Origin: Pedobacter sp. AJM
GTDB taxonomy: Bacteria; Bacteroidota; Bacteroidia; Sphingobacteriales; Sphingobacteriaceae
Direction of reading: 5' to 3'
Length of the DNA: 64,000 nt
Assembly: GCF_002197755.1 (NCBI RefSeq)
Contig: NZ_NHOT01000006.1
Location: forward strand, 1 to 64,000
Shown here: positions 35,213-44,047 of the stretch, piece after piece
Layout of the letters: every line of letters starts with the position of its first letter
How positions within the stretch are numbered: position 1 is the stretch's first letter
Translations under genes and position numbers: made by a program
Notes under the pieces: model-generated
What the model was told of the DNA's origin: nothing
The model's database searches: none
What the model saw: the letters and a program-made list of their open reading frames with translations, nothing else

Positions 35213-36066
35213 TAATCTTTGCTTGCTTTGAATAATTTCTCTCTCTCTGTTGCAGTTAATTTATCATAGCCTGATGAAGATATTTTATCTAAAATTGCAT
35301 CGATTTCTTGTTGTGATACATCTTTAAAGGCAGGTTTTTTAACGGGAGGTTTTTCATTTTTTACCACGCGTAATTTTGGTTTACGCTCAAATAATTTACT
35401 CCAGTCACGGCCACGCTGTAAACTTTTTATAAAGGCAAAGCCTAAAATCGCACCGCCGATATGGGCTAAATTTCCACCAGCATTTGCAGATGATAATCCA
35501 ATAAATGAGATAAAGAAATAAACGATGGCAACCCATTTAATTTTTACTTCACCGATGAACATCATCATAATGGCATAATTGGGAACAAGCGTAGCGGTAG
35601 CCACAATGATGGCCATTACTGCTGCCGATGAACCAATAACCGTTTGCCCGATAATGCCTCCGGCGAAGGCCGGAAAAATATTTAACCCGGCAATATAAAG
35701 GAGGGCACCTGTAATTCCACCAGCCAGGTAAACAAAATGGAATTGCCTGCTTTTTAAGAAATTCATAAAGATATTCCCAAACCAGAATAGCCCAAGCATA
35801 TTGAATAAAAGGTGCAGGAAACCATCATGGAAAAACATATAGGTAATTACTGTATAAAATCTGGTAGGAAGTGCAGAAATTGCTGCCGGAACACCAAAGT
35901 AATCCCTGATCCATTCGCTGATCATGAAGTCGCTTTTTGCCAGAAATAAGAATACAGAAAGAACAGCGGTAACCAGAAATATAATGGTATTTAAACCAAT
36001 ATATAAAAACAGCGGGTTGCCAGACTGAAATATTTTAAACTTTAAATCTCTAAAAGTATTATTCAT
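35212..36066 (-). CDS. Rhomboid family intramembrane serine protease
   Basis: The 284-residue protein has six or seven transmembrane segments. It carries the HxxxN-type segment FLHLLFNMLGLFWFG, the catalytic Ser in VIGSSAAVMAII and the catalytic His in LAHIGGAILGF. The serine motif reads GSSA rather than the usual GxSG. The cytosolic C-terminus ends with a helical DUF6576-like tail (EIDAILDKISSSGYDKLTATE), common in Bacteroidota rhomboids. It overlaps the second rhomboid gene upstream by 8 bp, so the pair are translated from one transcript and may have complementary substrates. Confidence 0.92.
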   Translation of the reverse strand: MNNTFRDLKFKIFQSGNPLFLYIGLNTIIFLVTAVLSVFLFLAKSDFMISEWIRDYFGVPAAISALPTRFYTVITYMFFHDGFLHLLFNMLGLFWFGNIFMNFLKSRQFHFVYLAGGITGALLYIAGLNIFPAFAGGIIGQTVIGSSAAVMAIIVATATLVPNYAIMMMFIGEVKIKWVAIVYFFISFIGLSSANAGGNLAHIGGAILGFAFIKSLQRGRDWSKLFERKPKLRVVKNEKPPVKKPAFKDVSQQEIDAILDKISSSGYDKLTATEREKLFKASKD

Positions 36067-36799
36067 AATAAGTGTAAAAATTGGTGTTTTTATCTTTCCA
36101 TATCTTCACCAGTATGAAGCCGATTAAGGCCCCGCCCAAATGTGCATAATGTGCCACAGAATCACCTTCAAACTGACCCACGCCTAAAAACAATTCCACC
36201 AGAATATAAAAAGGAATAATATACTTTGCTTTTACGGGCACCGGAATGAACATAATCATGAGTTCCGCATTCGGATAAAGCATACCAAAGGCAACTAAAA
36301 GTCCGAAAATGGCACCTGATGCGCCTACCATTGGTGTGGTGTAAATATCAATTAATTTTGATAATTGCTGATTGTTTAAACCTTTTATATTGGCTTCAAC
36401 CATGCTGGTGGCAAAATCAACTGAAACGGCACCCGGGTTAACAACAGCACCAGTTATCTGATAGGTTTCGAAGGCCTGCACGCCTAACTGCAAAGCAAGC
36501 GCACCAAGTCCGGTTATTAAATAAAAAATCAAGAATTTTTTAGCACCCCAACGTGCTTCCAATAGCGTACCGAAGGAATAAAGCGCAAACATGTTAAAGA
36601 AAATATGTGCCCAGCCACCATGCATAAACATGTAGGTAATGGGTTGCCATGGCCTGGCCATTGGTGAATCAAAGTAAAAAGCACCAAGACTAAAGCCCAA
36701 TCTGATTCCTTTGGTTTCGAAATATAAGGTAGCCAGAAAGAATAATATATTGATGATCAGCAGGTTTTTAACTACTGGTGGAATATGTATGTTGTTCAT
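36059..36799 (-). CDS. Rhomboid family intramembrane serine protease
   Basis: The 246-residue protein has about six transmembrane segments with all rhomboid marks: GGWAHIFFNMFALYSFG, the catalytic serine in VGASGAIFGLLVAFGM (canonical GxSG), and the catalytic His in AHYAHLGGALIGFI. The loop between TM segments (about residues 100-140) is longer than in GlpG. It cleaves type I membrane proteins within the bilayer. It is the first of two adjacent rhomboid genes and lies 95 nt after mutL on the same strand. Confidence 0.93.
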   Translation of the reverse strand: MNNIHIPPVVKNLLIINILFFLATLYFETKGIRLGFSLGAFYFDSPMARPWQPITYMFMHGGWAHIFFNMFALYSFGTLLEARWGAKKFLIFYLITGLGALALQLGVQAFETYQITGAVVNPGAVSVDFATSMVEANIKGLNNQQLSKLIDIYTTPMVGASGAIFGLLVAFGMLYPNAELMIMFIPVPVKAKYIIPFYILVELFLGVGQFEGDSVAHYAHLGGALIGFILVKIWKDKNTNFYTYYE

Positions 36800-36894
36800 T
36801 TATTGTTTTCTTCTATCGTTTTTCGTTTTTTGTTGATCGCCTATTGTTTAGGGTTTAGGTTGTCAAGCTTTTAGCTTTCAACTTTTTACTTTCC

Positions 36895-38733
36895 TCACTT
36901 CTCAAATTTTTTATCCAGTTCTGCTAATGTAATCGTTTGGATAACTGGTTTTCCGCTCACGCTAAAGTTAGGCGTTTTACAGGCAAAAAGTTCATCAATC
37001 AGCGTATTCATTTCCTCCTGCGCTAAAGCTGTACCTGCTTTTATGGCACTGTTTTTAGCCAGACTCCTTGCCAGGCGATCGCGCTTACTTAACTTTAATT
37101 CTTGCTGGGTGTTTTTAAAACCTTCAATTAATTGTTCAAAAAGTTGCGTTTCATTAATGCTGCTGCTTCCCAGGTCTACGGGAACACCCTCTACCACCAA
37201 CGTATTTTTACCGAATTCCCGTACATCGAAGCCTAAACTTTTTATATCATCCAGTAAACTTTTAGCCAGTTCGAAATCATTGGCGTTTAAAGTAATGGTT
37301 TGGGGAAACAAACTTTGCTGCGATGCACCTTTGCGGTCATCCAGATGTATGAGAAAACGTTCATACAGGATTCGTTCATGTGCCATCTGCTGATCAATCA
37401 CCATTAAGCCTGATTTAATCTGCGACACAATATAGCGGTTATGCAATTGCATGTACTGCTTTTTTGATGTTTCAATTTCGTGACTGTCTTCTGCGTAAAT
37501 GGATGTTTGTTCAACAACAGGTTGGTCAGTAATCTCATATAAGGAACCCCAGTTTTTGGCACTGGGTTTTGCATCGTAATTTCTGGGCGAGGAGGAATAA
37601 CCGGAGGTTGAACTGCTATCACTGGCAAAGGGATTAAAATCCGGGTTAAAGTTGATACTTGGTGGAACAATATCTTCCACGGCCTTTTGCGTGATCATAT
37701 TACTGAAGCCTGTTTCCTGGTCAAAATCTAACGTGGGTGCAATGTTATACCGACCGATGGAACGTTTTACAGCCGATTTTAAAATCGCATAAATGGATTT
37801 TTCATCCAGGTATTTGATTTCCGTTTTGGTTGGGTGAACGTTGACATCAATTTTTGCAGGATCAATTTCGATAAACAACACGTAAAGCGGATAACTGTCA
37901 TCAGGTAAAAGATCTTCAAAGGCAGAACTAACGGCGTGATTAAGGTATGGATCTTTTATAAAACGGTTGTTCACGAAAAAGAACTGCTCTCCCCTCGTTT
38001 TCTTAGCGAAGGCAGGTTTACCGATATATCCTTTTAAATTTATGATGGTTGTTTCCTCTTCAACAGGAACCAGTCGTTCATTGTAATTATTGCCAAAAAG
38101 ATGTACAATCCGCTGCTTCAAATTACCTTTAGGAAGGTTGAAAATCTCTGTTCCATCGTGGTGCAAACTAAAAAATACAGCAGGATGTGCCAATGCCACA
38201 CGTTGAAATTCATCAATGATATGGCGCATTTCTACCGGATTGCTTTTTAAAAAGTTTCTCCGGGCAGGCGTATTAAAAAACAGATTTTTAATAGAAATTT
38301 GAGTGCCCGCTGCTGTAGCAACCGGTTCCTGTGCAATGACCTGTGCGCCTTCAATGGAAATACAGGTGCCAATCTCATCTTCATGCCTGCGGGTTTTCAT
38401 TTCCACCTGTGCAATCGCGGCGATGGAGGCCATGGCTTCACCACGAAAACCCATGGTGCGAATGGCAAATAAATCTTCTGCCTTTTTTACCTTCGAAGTG
38501 GCATGGCGTTCAAAGCACATGCGTGCATCCGTTACACTCATCCCACAACCATTATCTACGATCTGTATCAGTGCTTTACCAGCATCCTTAATCACCAGTT
38601 GTATTTTATCTGCACCGGCATCAATAGCATTTTCAAGCAATTCTTTTACCGCCGAAGCTGGCCTTTGAACAACTTCTCCGGCAGCAATCTGGTTGGCAAC
38701 AGCATCGGGCAATAAGTGAATAATATCAGTCAT
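36895..38733 (-). CDS. mutL: DNA mismatch repair protein MutL
   Basis: The start is the ATG giving MTDIIHLLPDAVANQIAAGE; an upstream TTG adds four unlikely residues. The N-terminal GHKL ATPase has ELLENAIDAGAD, DNGCGMS and TMGFRGEAMASIA. Residues 330-430 are a variable linker and the C-terminal dimerisation domain follows. The endonuclease region reads DQQMAHERILYE, against the canonical DQHA(x)2E(x)4E, so the His and Ala are replaced while the acidic residues remain. It links MutS mismatch recognition to strand removal. Its partner mutS is not in the window. It probably leads an operon with the rhomboid genes. Confidence 0.97.
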   Translation of the reverse strand: MTDIIHLLPDAVANQIAAGEVVQRPASAVKELLENAIDAGADKIQLVIKDAGKALIQIVDNGCGMSVTDARMCFERHATSKVKKAEDLFAIRTMGFRGEAMASIAAIAQVEMKTRRHEDEIGTCISIEGAQVIAQEPVATAAGTQISIKNLFFNTPARRNFLKSNPVEMRHIIDEFQRVALAHPAVFFSLHHDGTEIFNLPKGNLKQRIVHLFGNNYNERLVPVEEETTIINLKGYIGKPAFAKKTRGEQFFFVNNRFIKDPYLNHAVSSAFEDLLPDDSYPLYVLFIEIDPAKIDVNVHPTKTEIKYLDEKSIYAILKSAVKRSIGRYNIAPTLDFDQETGFSNMITQKAVEDIVPPSINFNPDFNPFASDSSSTSGYSSSPRNYDAKPSAKNWGSLYEITDQPVVEQTSIYAEDSHEIETSKKQYMQLHNRYIVSQIKSGLMVIDQQMAHERILYERFLIHLDDRKGASQQSLFPQTITLNANDFELAKSLLDDIKSLGFDVREFGKNTLVVEGVPVDLGSSSINETQLFEQLIEGFKNTQQELKLSKRDRLARSLAKNSAIKAGTALAQEEMNTLIDELFACKTPNFSVSGKPVIQTITLAELDKKFEK

Positions 38734-39170
38734 GTAATATGGCAATGTGAATGGGCTAAATTATAGAAAATAAGCTTAATGAAACGGATTTGTTTAAAAC
38801 TCAACATGTAAATGACGGATATTGGGGTGGTAAAAATGGATTAAAATATAATTGTTGTGAATTAGTAATTTCTTTATAAAGCATTATTAACCTGAGCAAA
38901 TGAAATTAAAACTGTCCCTTTGCTCATCCTTGAAAATAAGAGGTGGAATAAACTGAACTTTGGTATAATGTAAGTTCACCTTTTAGCGAGATACAAAGAT
39001 CTCTCCACTGCGGTCGAGAGGACGACGCTATTGGTAGGAGAAATATTTTTTCATAGGCCTTTCTCTTCCAAGGCGAAAGGTGCCTATAGACGGATAGGGG
39101 CTCTTATTTTATTCCGCTACAAAGTAGATTTTTAAAAGTCAAATCACTACAATTTTCTATCTTTAGCCGT
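38734..39170 (+). other. Intergenic region with candidate promoter of the serine hydrolase gene
   Basis: A near-consensus -7 element TATCTTTA (39158-39165) lies 5 nt before the next start codon. At about 38990-39040 a segment (TCTCCACTGCGGTCGAGAGG) resembles the dispersed intergenic repeats of this genome. I see no gene, tRNA or further structure in the rest. Confidence 0.4.
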
Positions 39171-40988
39171 ATGAAACGAAATAAATTAGTGGTTCTGGCT
39201 GCTGTAAGTTTTTTTAATATTCTCTGTTTAATGGCTTGTGCACAAGATCATACCAACAACGAAAGGAAGCTTTCCATTGCTAATAGTATTGCTAAAACCA
39301 TCGTGGTATTAAATAATCAGGATTTGGTTATTCCCTTAAAATCGCTGGAAAAAAAGACTATTGCTTCGGTCAGCTTAGGTTTTGCCTACAGTATGGTTTT
39401 TGATAGTCTGTCTAATAAATATGATAAGGTAACTTCTTTTTCTGCAGCGAATTATCAAGATAGTGTTAACCTGAATGATCTGGAAGATGACCTGAAATAC
39501 TATAACACCGTATTGGTTTCTATTGATGATCAACACCTCACTAATACCAGGTATATTAATTTTATCAATAGCATCAGCAAAACAAAAAAAGTAATTATAG
39601 CTTTTTTTGGTAACGGGCCGGGTTTAAAAACCTTTGATGCCTTGCAATCGCCAATTGTTTTTACTGCACAAAATAATGCAGATGCTGCGGCTTTGGTTCC
39701 GCAATATATTTTTGGTGGCATTGCGGCAGAGAATAAACTCACCACTACTTTTTCAGCACGTTATACCTTGGGTTCTGGCTTTATAACTGCTAAAACAAGG
39801 TTGAAATACACGGTTCCAGAAGATGCCGGACTAAATTCAAATGGTTTAAGTGAAATTGATGCCATTGCGGCTGAAGCCATCAGCCAGAAAGCTACACCAG
39901 GTTTGGTTGTTTTAGTCGCCAAAGATGGTAAGGTAATTTTCAATAAGGCCTATGGAACACATACTTATGATACCACAGTACCTGATCAGGTTACTGATAT
40001 TTTTGATTTAGCTTCAGTGACTAAAATTGCCGCTACTACCCCTGCTGTAATGCGTTTAGTTGAAGAAGGAAAACTGAAACTAGATACCACTATTGGTACC
40101 TATATTGCCAAAGCCCGTACTTCTCCAATGAACAATATTCAGGTGAGGGAAGTGATGCTGCACCAGGCAGGTTTTATTCCATATATTCCTTTTCATGATT
40201 ATGTAAAAACCGGCGATTACAGCAGAGATTCATCTGCCGCTTTTCCTACTAAAGTGGCGGATCAGTATTACATTAAGAAAGGTTTCTTTAAAGATTTTAT
40301 GTGGCCAAAAATGCTCAATTCGCCCATCAGAACACGTGGTAAATATGTATACAGCGATATCAGCATGTATGTGATGAAAGATATTGTAGAGCACATCAGT
40401 GAGGAACCATTAAATCAGTATGCTTACGAGCAGTTTTATAAACCTCTTGGCATGCAAACTGCAGGGTTTTTACCGAGAAACAGATTCAGTAAGGATCAGA
40501 TCATCCCAACAGAACAAGATACTTATTTCAGAAAAACATTGTTGGTAGGTTATGTTCATGATCAGGGTGCAGCCTTGGCGGGAGGTGTTTCAGGCCATGC
40601 AGGCTTATTTGCCAGCGCAAATGATCTGGCTATCATGTACCAAATGCTTTTAAACCGCGGGACTTATGGCGGAACGGAATATTTTAAACCCCAAACGGTA
40701 GATATGTTTACCGCAAAGCAATCTAATGTAAGCCGTCGTGGTTTAGGTTTCGATCGCTGGGATCCGGATAGCACCAAACATTATCCTTCTAATTTAGCAT
40801 CGCCGCAAACTTATGGTCATACCGGTTATACCGGAACCTGCGTGTGGGTAGATCCATCTCGGGGTTTAGTCTATATTTTCTTATCAAACCGGGTGAACCC
40901 AACAGTGACGGATAAATTATCAAATCTTAAAATTAGAGGCAGAATACAGGATGTGGTGAATAAGGCGATTGACGACTCGAAAAAATAA
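39171..40988 (+). CDS. Beta-lactamase-fold serine hydrolase with N-terminal GH3-like remnant
   Basis: The 605-residue secreted protein has a lipoprotein-like signal (LCLMACAQ, Cys near residue 23). Residues about 30-200 resemble the C-terminal alpha/beta domain of GH3 enzymes (VVLNNQDLVIPLKSLEKKTI). From about 220 a class C beta-lactamase domain follows with the nucleophile motif DLASVTK (Ser282, Lys285), YSDISMY as the YxN-type motif and HTGYTGT as the HTG motif. GH3/beta-lactamase fusions of Bacteroidota act on peptidoglycan fragments, with the GH3 barrel preceding these parts. Here the barrel is missing, so it is a shortened relative. It may be an esterase or D-amino-acid peptidase. Confidence 0.85.
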   Translation: MKRNKLVVLAAVSFFNILCLMACAQDHTNNERKLSIANSIAKTIVVLNNQDLVIPLKSLEKKTIASVSLGFAYSMVFDSLSNKYDKVTSFSAANYQDSVNLNDLEDDLKYYNTVLVSIDDQHLTNTRYINFINSISKTKKVIIAFFGNGPGLKTFDALQSPIVFTAQNNADAAALVPQYIFGGIAAENKLTTTFSARYTLGSGFITAKTRLKYTVPEDAGLNSNGLSEIDAIAAEAISQKATPGLVVLVAKDGKVIFNKAYGTHTYDTTVPDQVTDIFDLASVTKIAATTPAVMRLVEEGKLKLDTTIGTYIAKARTSPMNNIQVREVMLHQAGFIPYIPFHDYVKTGDYSRDSSAAFPTKVADQYYIKKGFFKDFMWPKMLNSPIRTRGKYVYSDISMYVMKDIVEHISEEPLNQYAYEQFYKPLGMQTAGFLPRNRFSKDQIIPTEQDTYFRKTLLVGYVHDQGAALAGGVSGHAGLFASANDLAIMYQMLLNRGTYGGTEYFKPQTVDMFTAKQSNVSRRGLGFDRWDPDSTKHYPSNLASPQTYGHTGYTGTCVWVDPSRGLVYIFLSNRVNPTVTDKLSNLKIRGRIQDVVNKAIDDSKK

Positions 40989-40989
40989 A

Positions 40990-41045
40990 GCTAAAAAGTT
41001 GTCAACTCTAAATAGTCAATTGGCTAGAAAGTTGGCAACTTTAAA
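40990..41045. repeat. Repeated AAAGTTG/CAACTTT motifs
   Basis: AAAGTTGTCAACTCTAAAT and AAAGTTGGCAACTTTAAAT are near copies about 34 nt apart, and the second is a 15-nt palindrome (41028-41042). They lie between two convergent genes and may help terminate both. Confidence 0.45.
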
Positions 41046-41084
41046 TAAGTTTTATCATAAAGTGTTTTACACTTAAAATCTACC

Positions 41085-41927
41085 TTATAAAGTTAAGCTT
41101 AACTTATAAACAGTTGTATTTAGCTCCGCTGTATCACGGTCTTCACATAGCAAAAATTCAAGCCGGTCTTTTTCCTGTTTAAATAAGGCAATCCCTTCAA
41201 ACTTATGCTGACCTGGAATTTTATAACTAAAGCTGAGTTTTAAGTTTTGTAAATCAATGCTTCCGATAAAGCTTCCCAGAATCTCACCATCATGATAAGT
41301 TGATTGAGTATCTTCAGCAGTAGCAATGAAAAAAATATTCTTTCCTACCTGTATCGCATCGGTAAAGGAAGATTCTACATGGTTGATATGAGGCAATTGA
41401 ACCGGACTAAATTTAATCTCGCTCACAACTGTTAAATCATTCCCCATTAAGGTAAATATTCCGTTTTTTCCTTCCTGACCATTTCCCCTGTTAAATAGCA
41501 ACCACTGCTTGCCGGTAAAAATAGCACCTTCAATATTAAAATTCTTAAGGTCAATCCCGGCCACTTGCCGCATCTTTTCATAGGTTTTATTTACATTTTG
41601 AGCCTTAATTTTCTTAGTATTTAAATCGTATACAATTAGGCGGTTCCGGTTTAGTGTAGAGCCAGAACCCAAAATATAAAGTGTGTTTTCAGAATGACAG
41701 AGCACCTCAAAATCTGGTTTCAGGGATTTCGGAATGTTTTCTTTCCGGATAAGGGTCTGATCGAATAAAATCTGAATCTTTTCCAATCTATTGCTGCTCA
41801 GGTCGTATTGATTTAAAAAGGCACTATTATCACCTACAATATATAGCTGTTCGGCATTTGAAAATATACCGGAAGCAGAGCCAATACCTTTTATCTGTCT
41901 GAAAATTTCTAATTGAATGGAATACAT
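41085..41927 (-). CDS. Uncharacterised beta-propeller-like protein
   Basis: The 280-residue protein has no signal peptide or membrane segment. It has recurring strand patterns of the kind found in propellers (LYILGSGSTLNRNRLIVYDL, WLLFNRGNGQEGKNGIFTL, NIFFIATAEDTQSTYHDGEI, KFEGIALFKQEKDRLEFLLC), with a conserved Glu in NIEGAIF and KFEGIA. This resembles small Bacteroidota proteins of the DUF6929 kind, but I cannot be sure. No catalytic site is evident. It is divided from the upstream dioxygenase gene by a terminator, so it may be expressed alone. Confidence 0.6.
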   Translation of the reverse strand: MYSIQLEIFRQIKGIGSASGIFSNAEQLYIVGDNSAFLNQYDLSSNRLEKIQILFDQTLIRKENIPKSLKPDFEVLCHSENTLYILGSGSTLNRNRLIVYDLNTKKIKAQNVNKTYEKMRQVAGIDLKNFNIEGAIFTGKQWLLFNRGNGQEGKNGIFTLMGNDLTVVSEIKFSPVQLPHINHVESSFTDAIQVGKNIFFIATAEDTQSTYHDGEILGSFIGSIDLQNLKLSFSYKIPGQHKFEGIALFKQEKDRLEFLLCEDRDTAELNTTVYKLSLTL

Positions 41928-41944
41928 ATTTTAAGGTAAACAAA

Positions 41945-41970
41945 AAAGCATCGATTTTAGCCGATGCTTT
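41945..41970 (-). terminator. Terminator of the dioxygenase gene
   Basis: On the minus strand AAAGCATCG pairs with CGATGCTTT over an 8-nt loop, then a T run. Confidence 0.85.
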
Positions 41971-41986
41971 TATATTATTTAACTCC

Positions 41987-42022
41987 GGACTATGGACTTC
42001 CGACTCCGGACTTCCAACGCCA
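41987..42022. repeat. Dispersed GGACTTCC/GGAGTC-type repeat
   Basis: The sequence contains ACTCCGGACT and GACTTCCGACTCCGGACTTCC. Its reverse complement shares AGTCCGGAGTC and TTTGGCGT with 45509-45555. The repeat is non-coding. Confidence 0.55.
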
Positions 42023-42024
42023 AA

Positions 42025-42987
42025 CTATTTCTTCAAACCAATCTCTCTCAATCTTTCATCAAGGTACTCACCGGCAGTCATGTCGCTGTAAGCTTTTGGA
42101 TGTTCAGCATCAATGGTAGATGATAAACTGGTTAAATCCATGTCGCTACGTGGGTGCAGGAAGAATGGTACCGAGAAACGGGATGTTTTCATTAATTCAC
42201 GAGGTGGATTAACCACTCTGTGGGTAGTAGATTTTAATTTATTATTGGTTAAACGCTGCAGCATATCGCCAACATTTACCACAATATCGGTATGGTGCGC
42301 CTTAATCGGTAACCACTCATTGCTTCGGGTTAAAACCTCTAAACCATCGGCACTTGCACCAATCAATAAAGTAATCAAATTAATGTCTTCATGTGCACCT
42401 GCACGAACAGCATCATCAGGAATAACTTCAGGGTTTTCAATAGGGAAGTAATGAATACCTCTCAAAATGGAGTTGCCATTGTGAACATGTTGATCAAAAT
42501 AGTTTACGGGCAATTCAAGATAGGTTGCAATTGCACGTAAAAGATGTGTTCCATTTTCTTCCAGTTTCTTGTAAATATCGCCCGTAACCTGGTTAAATTC
42601 TGGCAGCTCTTCTAAAACTTCATTGTCGGGATATTGCTCCTTTACCGGATCGCCATCCGTCACTTCCTGTCCAATCTGCCAGAACTCTTTTAAATCCGGC
42701 GTTTTGGCACCCTTTGCTGTTTCCTTGCCTGCGCTCGTATATCCACGTTGACCAGCAAGCTCTGGTTTCTCATATTTCTTTTTAATATCTAAAGGCAAAG
42801 CAAAAGCAGCACGGATGTTTTCATACAGCTTGTCAATTAATTCCTGGCTTAGACCATGGTTGGTAATGGTTACAAAACCCGAATCGTTGAAGGCCCTGCC
42901 CAACTCATCAGAAAATTTTTTACGTTCTTCTTCAGTTCCATTGATATAAGAACCCAAATCCAAACAGGGAATATACGGTGTAGACAT
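42025..42987 (-). CDS. Isopenicillin N synthase family Fe(II)/2-oxoglutarate-type dioxygenase
   Basis: The 320-residue cytosolic enzyme has the N-terminal non-haem dioxygenase region (GFVTITNHGLSQELIDKLYE). The 2-His-1-Asp iron facial triad is visible as GAHEDINLITLLIG (His and Asp) and STTHRVVNPP (second His), and TSRFSVPFFLHP carries the RxS motif that binds the 2-oxoglutarate or substrate carboxylate. The family includes IPNS, ACC oxidase and gibberellin oxidases; the substrate cannot be told from the sequence. No biosynthetic cluster surrounds it. Length and motifs are complete. Confidence 0.92.
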   Translation of the reverse strand: MSTPYIPCLDLGSYINGTEEERKKFSDELGRAFNDSGFVTITNHGLSQELIDKLYENIRAAFALPLDIKKKYEKPELAGQRGYTSAGKETAKGAKTPDLKEFWQIGQEVTDGDPVKEQYPDNEVLEELPEFNQVTGDIYKKLEENGTHLLRAIATYLELPVNYFDQHVHNGNSILRGIHYFPIENPEVIPDDAVRAGAHEDINLITLLIGASADGLEVLTRSNEWLPIKAHHTDIVVNVGDMLQRLTNNKLKSTTHRVVNPPRELMKTSRFSVPFFLHPRSDMDLTSLSSTIDAEHPKAYSDMTAGEYLDERLREIGLKK

Positions 42988-43267
42988 GATTTTAAATTTA
43001 ATGTTTACGAATTTAGAAAAGAATTGTTAATAAGTGTCTTTAAGGTAAATAAGATGGAGCTAAAAAATTAATGATCAGATTTTTAAGTTATTAACATAAA
43101 CACAAGAAAAGACAAAATGTTGGGTTTGTCATGAAAAATCCATTATTGTTTAATCTTAAACCATGATGGGTTTTATTTCGTAATATTAATAACAAGGATA
43201 TTTTAGCTGAAAGTTTCGAATGTATCAGATAAAGTATTTAGTATCCTGAAATAAACACACAAAGCAC

Positions 43268-43867
43268 ATGAAAAAAATAATTTTAATTCTATTGTCTGTC
43301 TTAGCCTTAAATCAGGCCAATGCACAAGGGAAAAAAACAGAAAAGGCAACCTTTGGAATGGGTTGTTTCTGGTGTACTGAAGCCATCTTTCAGCGTTTAA
43401 AAGGAGTTACTGCCGTAAAATCAGGTTATGAAGGTGGGCAATTAGCTAATCCAACTTACGAAGAAGTTTGTACAGGTAATACGGGTCATGCTGAAGTTTT
43501 ACAGGTTACTTACAACCCGATGGAAATTTCTTACGATGAATTATTGGAAGTTTTCTGGAAAAGCCATGATCCAACTACTTTAAACCGTCAGGGTGCAGAT
43601 TCCGGAACACAATACCGTTCAGTGATTTTTTACCATACACCAGAACAAAAAGCCCTGGCTGAAAAGTATAAGGCAGAATTAAACAAAACAAATGCCTATG
43701 GTAAAAAAGTAGTAACAGCCATAGAAGCAGCAAAGCCATTTTATGTTGCGGAAAGCTATCATCAAAATTATTTTAACAAAAACGGCAATGAAGCCTATTG
43801 CAGATTAGTTATTCAACCTAAAATTGAAAAACTGGAAAAAATCTTTAAATCGAAATTGAAGAAATAA
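43268..43867 (+). CDS. msrA: Peptide-methionine (S)-S-oxide reductase MsrA, exported
   Basis: The 199-residue protein starts with a signal peptide (ILLSVLALNQANAQ) and continues with the MsrA domain. The active site is FGMGCFWCTEAIFQRL (catalytic Cys near residue 33, with a second Cys two residues later in the GCFWC motif). YHQNYFNKNGNEAYC supplies the C-terminal region with a Cys that may resolve the disulfide. It repairs oxidised methionine in envelope proteins. It stands alone with its own terminator. Export is inferred from the signal peptide. Confidence 0.96.
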   Translation: MKKIILILLSVLALNQANAQGKKTEKATFGMGCFWCTEAIFQRLKGVTAVKSGYEGGQLANPTYEEVCTGNTGHAEVLQVTYNPMEISYDELLEVFWKSHDPTTLNRQGADSGTQYRSVIFYHTPEQKALAEKYKAELNKTNAYGKKVVTAIEAAKPFYVAESYHQNYFNKNGNEAYCRLVIQPKIEKLEKIFKSKLKK

Positions 43868-43879
43868 CGAATAATCTAG

Positions 43880-43927
43880 AGTTCCTGACCGTGATTGGCA
43901 TTATGCAATCAAGTTCAGGAACTTTTT
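43880..43927 (+). terminator. Terminator after msrA
   Basis: AGTTCCTGA (43880-43888) pairs with TCAGGAACT (43915-43923), with an inner TGATTG/CAATCA stem, followed by TTTTTT. Confidence 0.85.
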
Positions 43928-44035
43928 TCGTAGTTGATAGTCAATTTCACCTATCCTTTTCATTGAAGAATTGTCAATTAACCATTCAGTTGGTTAAACA
44001 ATTTTTCATTCCTCAAACTTTACGCTGGTAAATAT

Positions 44036-44043
44036 TACATTTG
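44036..44043 (+). promoter_or_regulatory. -7 element of the cysS promoter
   Basis: TACATTTG is an exact Bacteroidota -7 match ending 4 nt before the cysS ATG, so the mRNA would begin at or next to the start codon. No TTG -33 element is obvious at the right distance. Confidence 0.6.
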
Positions 44044-44047
44044 CAAT

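Noticed and set aside
34088..36799. A phage or toxin-antitoxin origin for the rhomboid/phosphodiesterase run
   Set aside because: Genes are normal core families next to mutL with tight overlaps; no integrase, attachment site or toxin family is seen.
42025..42987. A beta-lactam biosynthesis cluster around the IPNS-like gene
   Set aside because: No ACV synthetase or other cluster genes exist nearby; the family is broad and the substrate is unknown.
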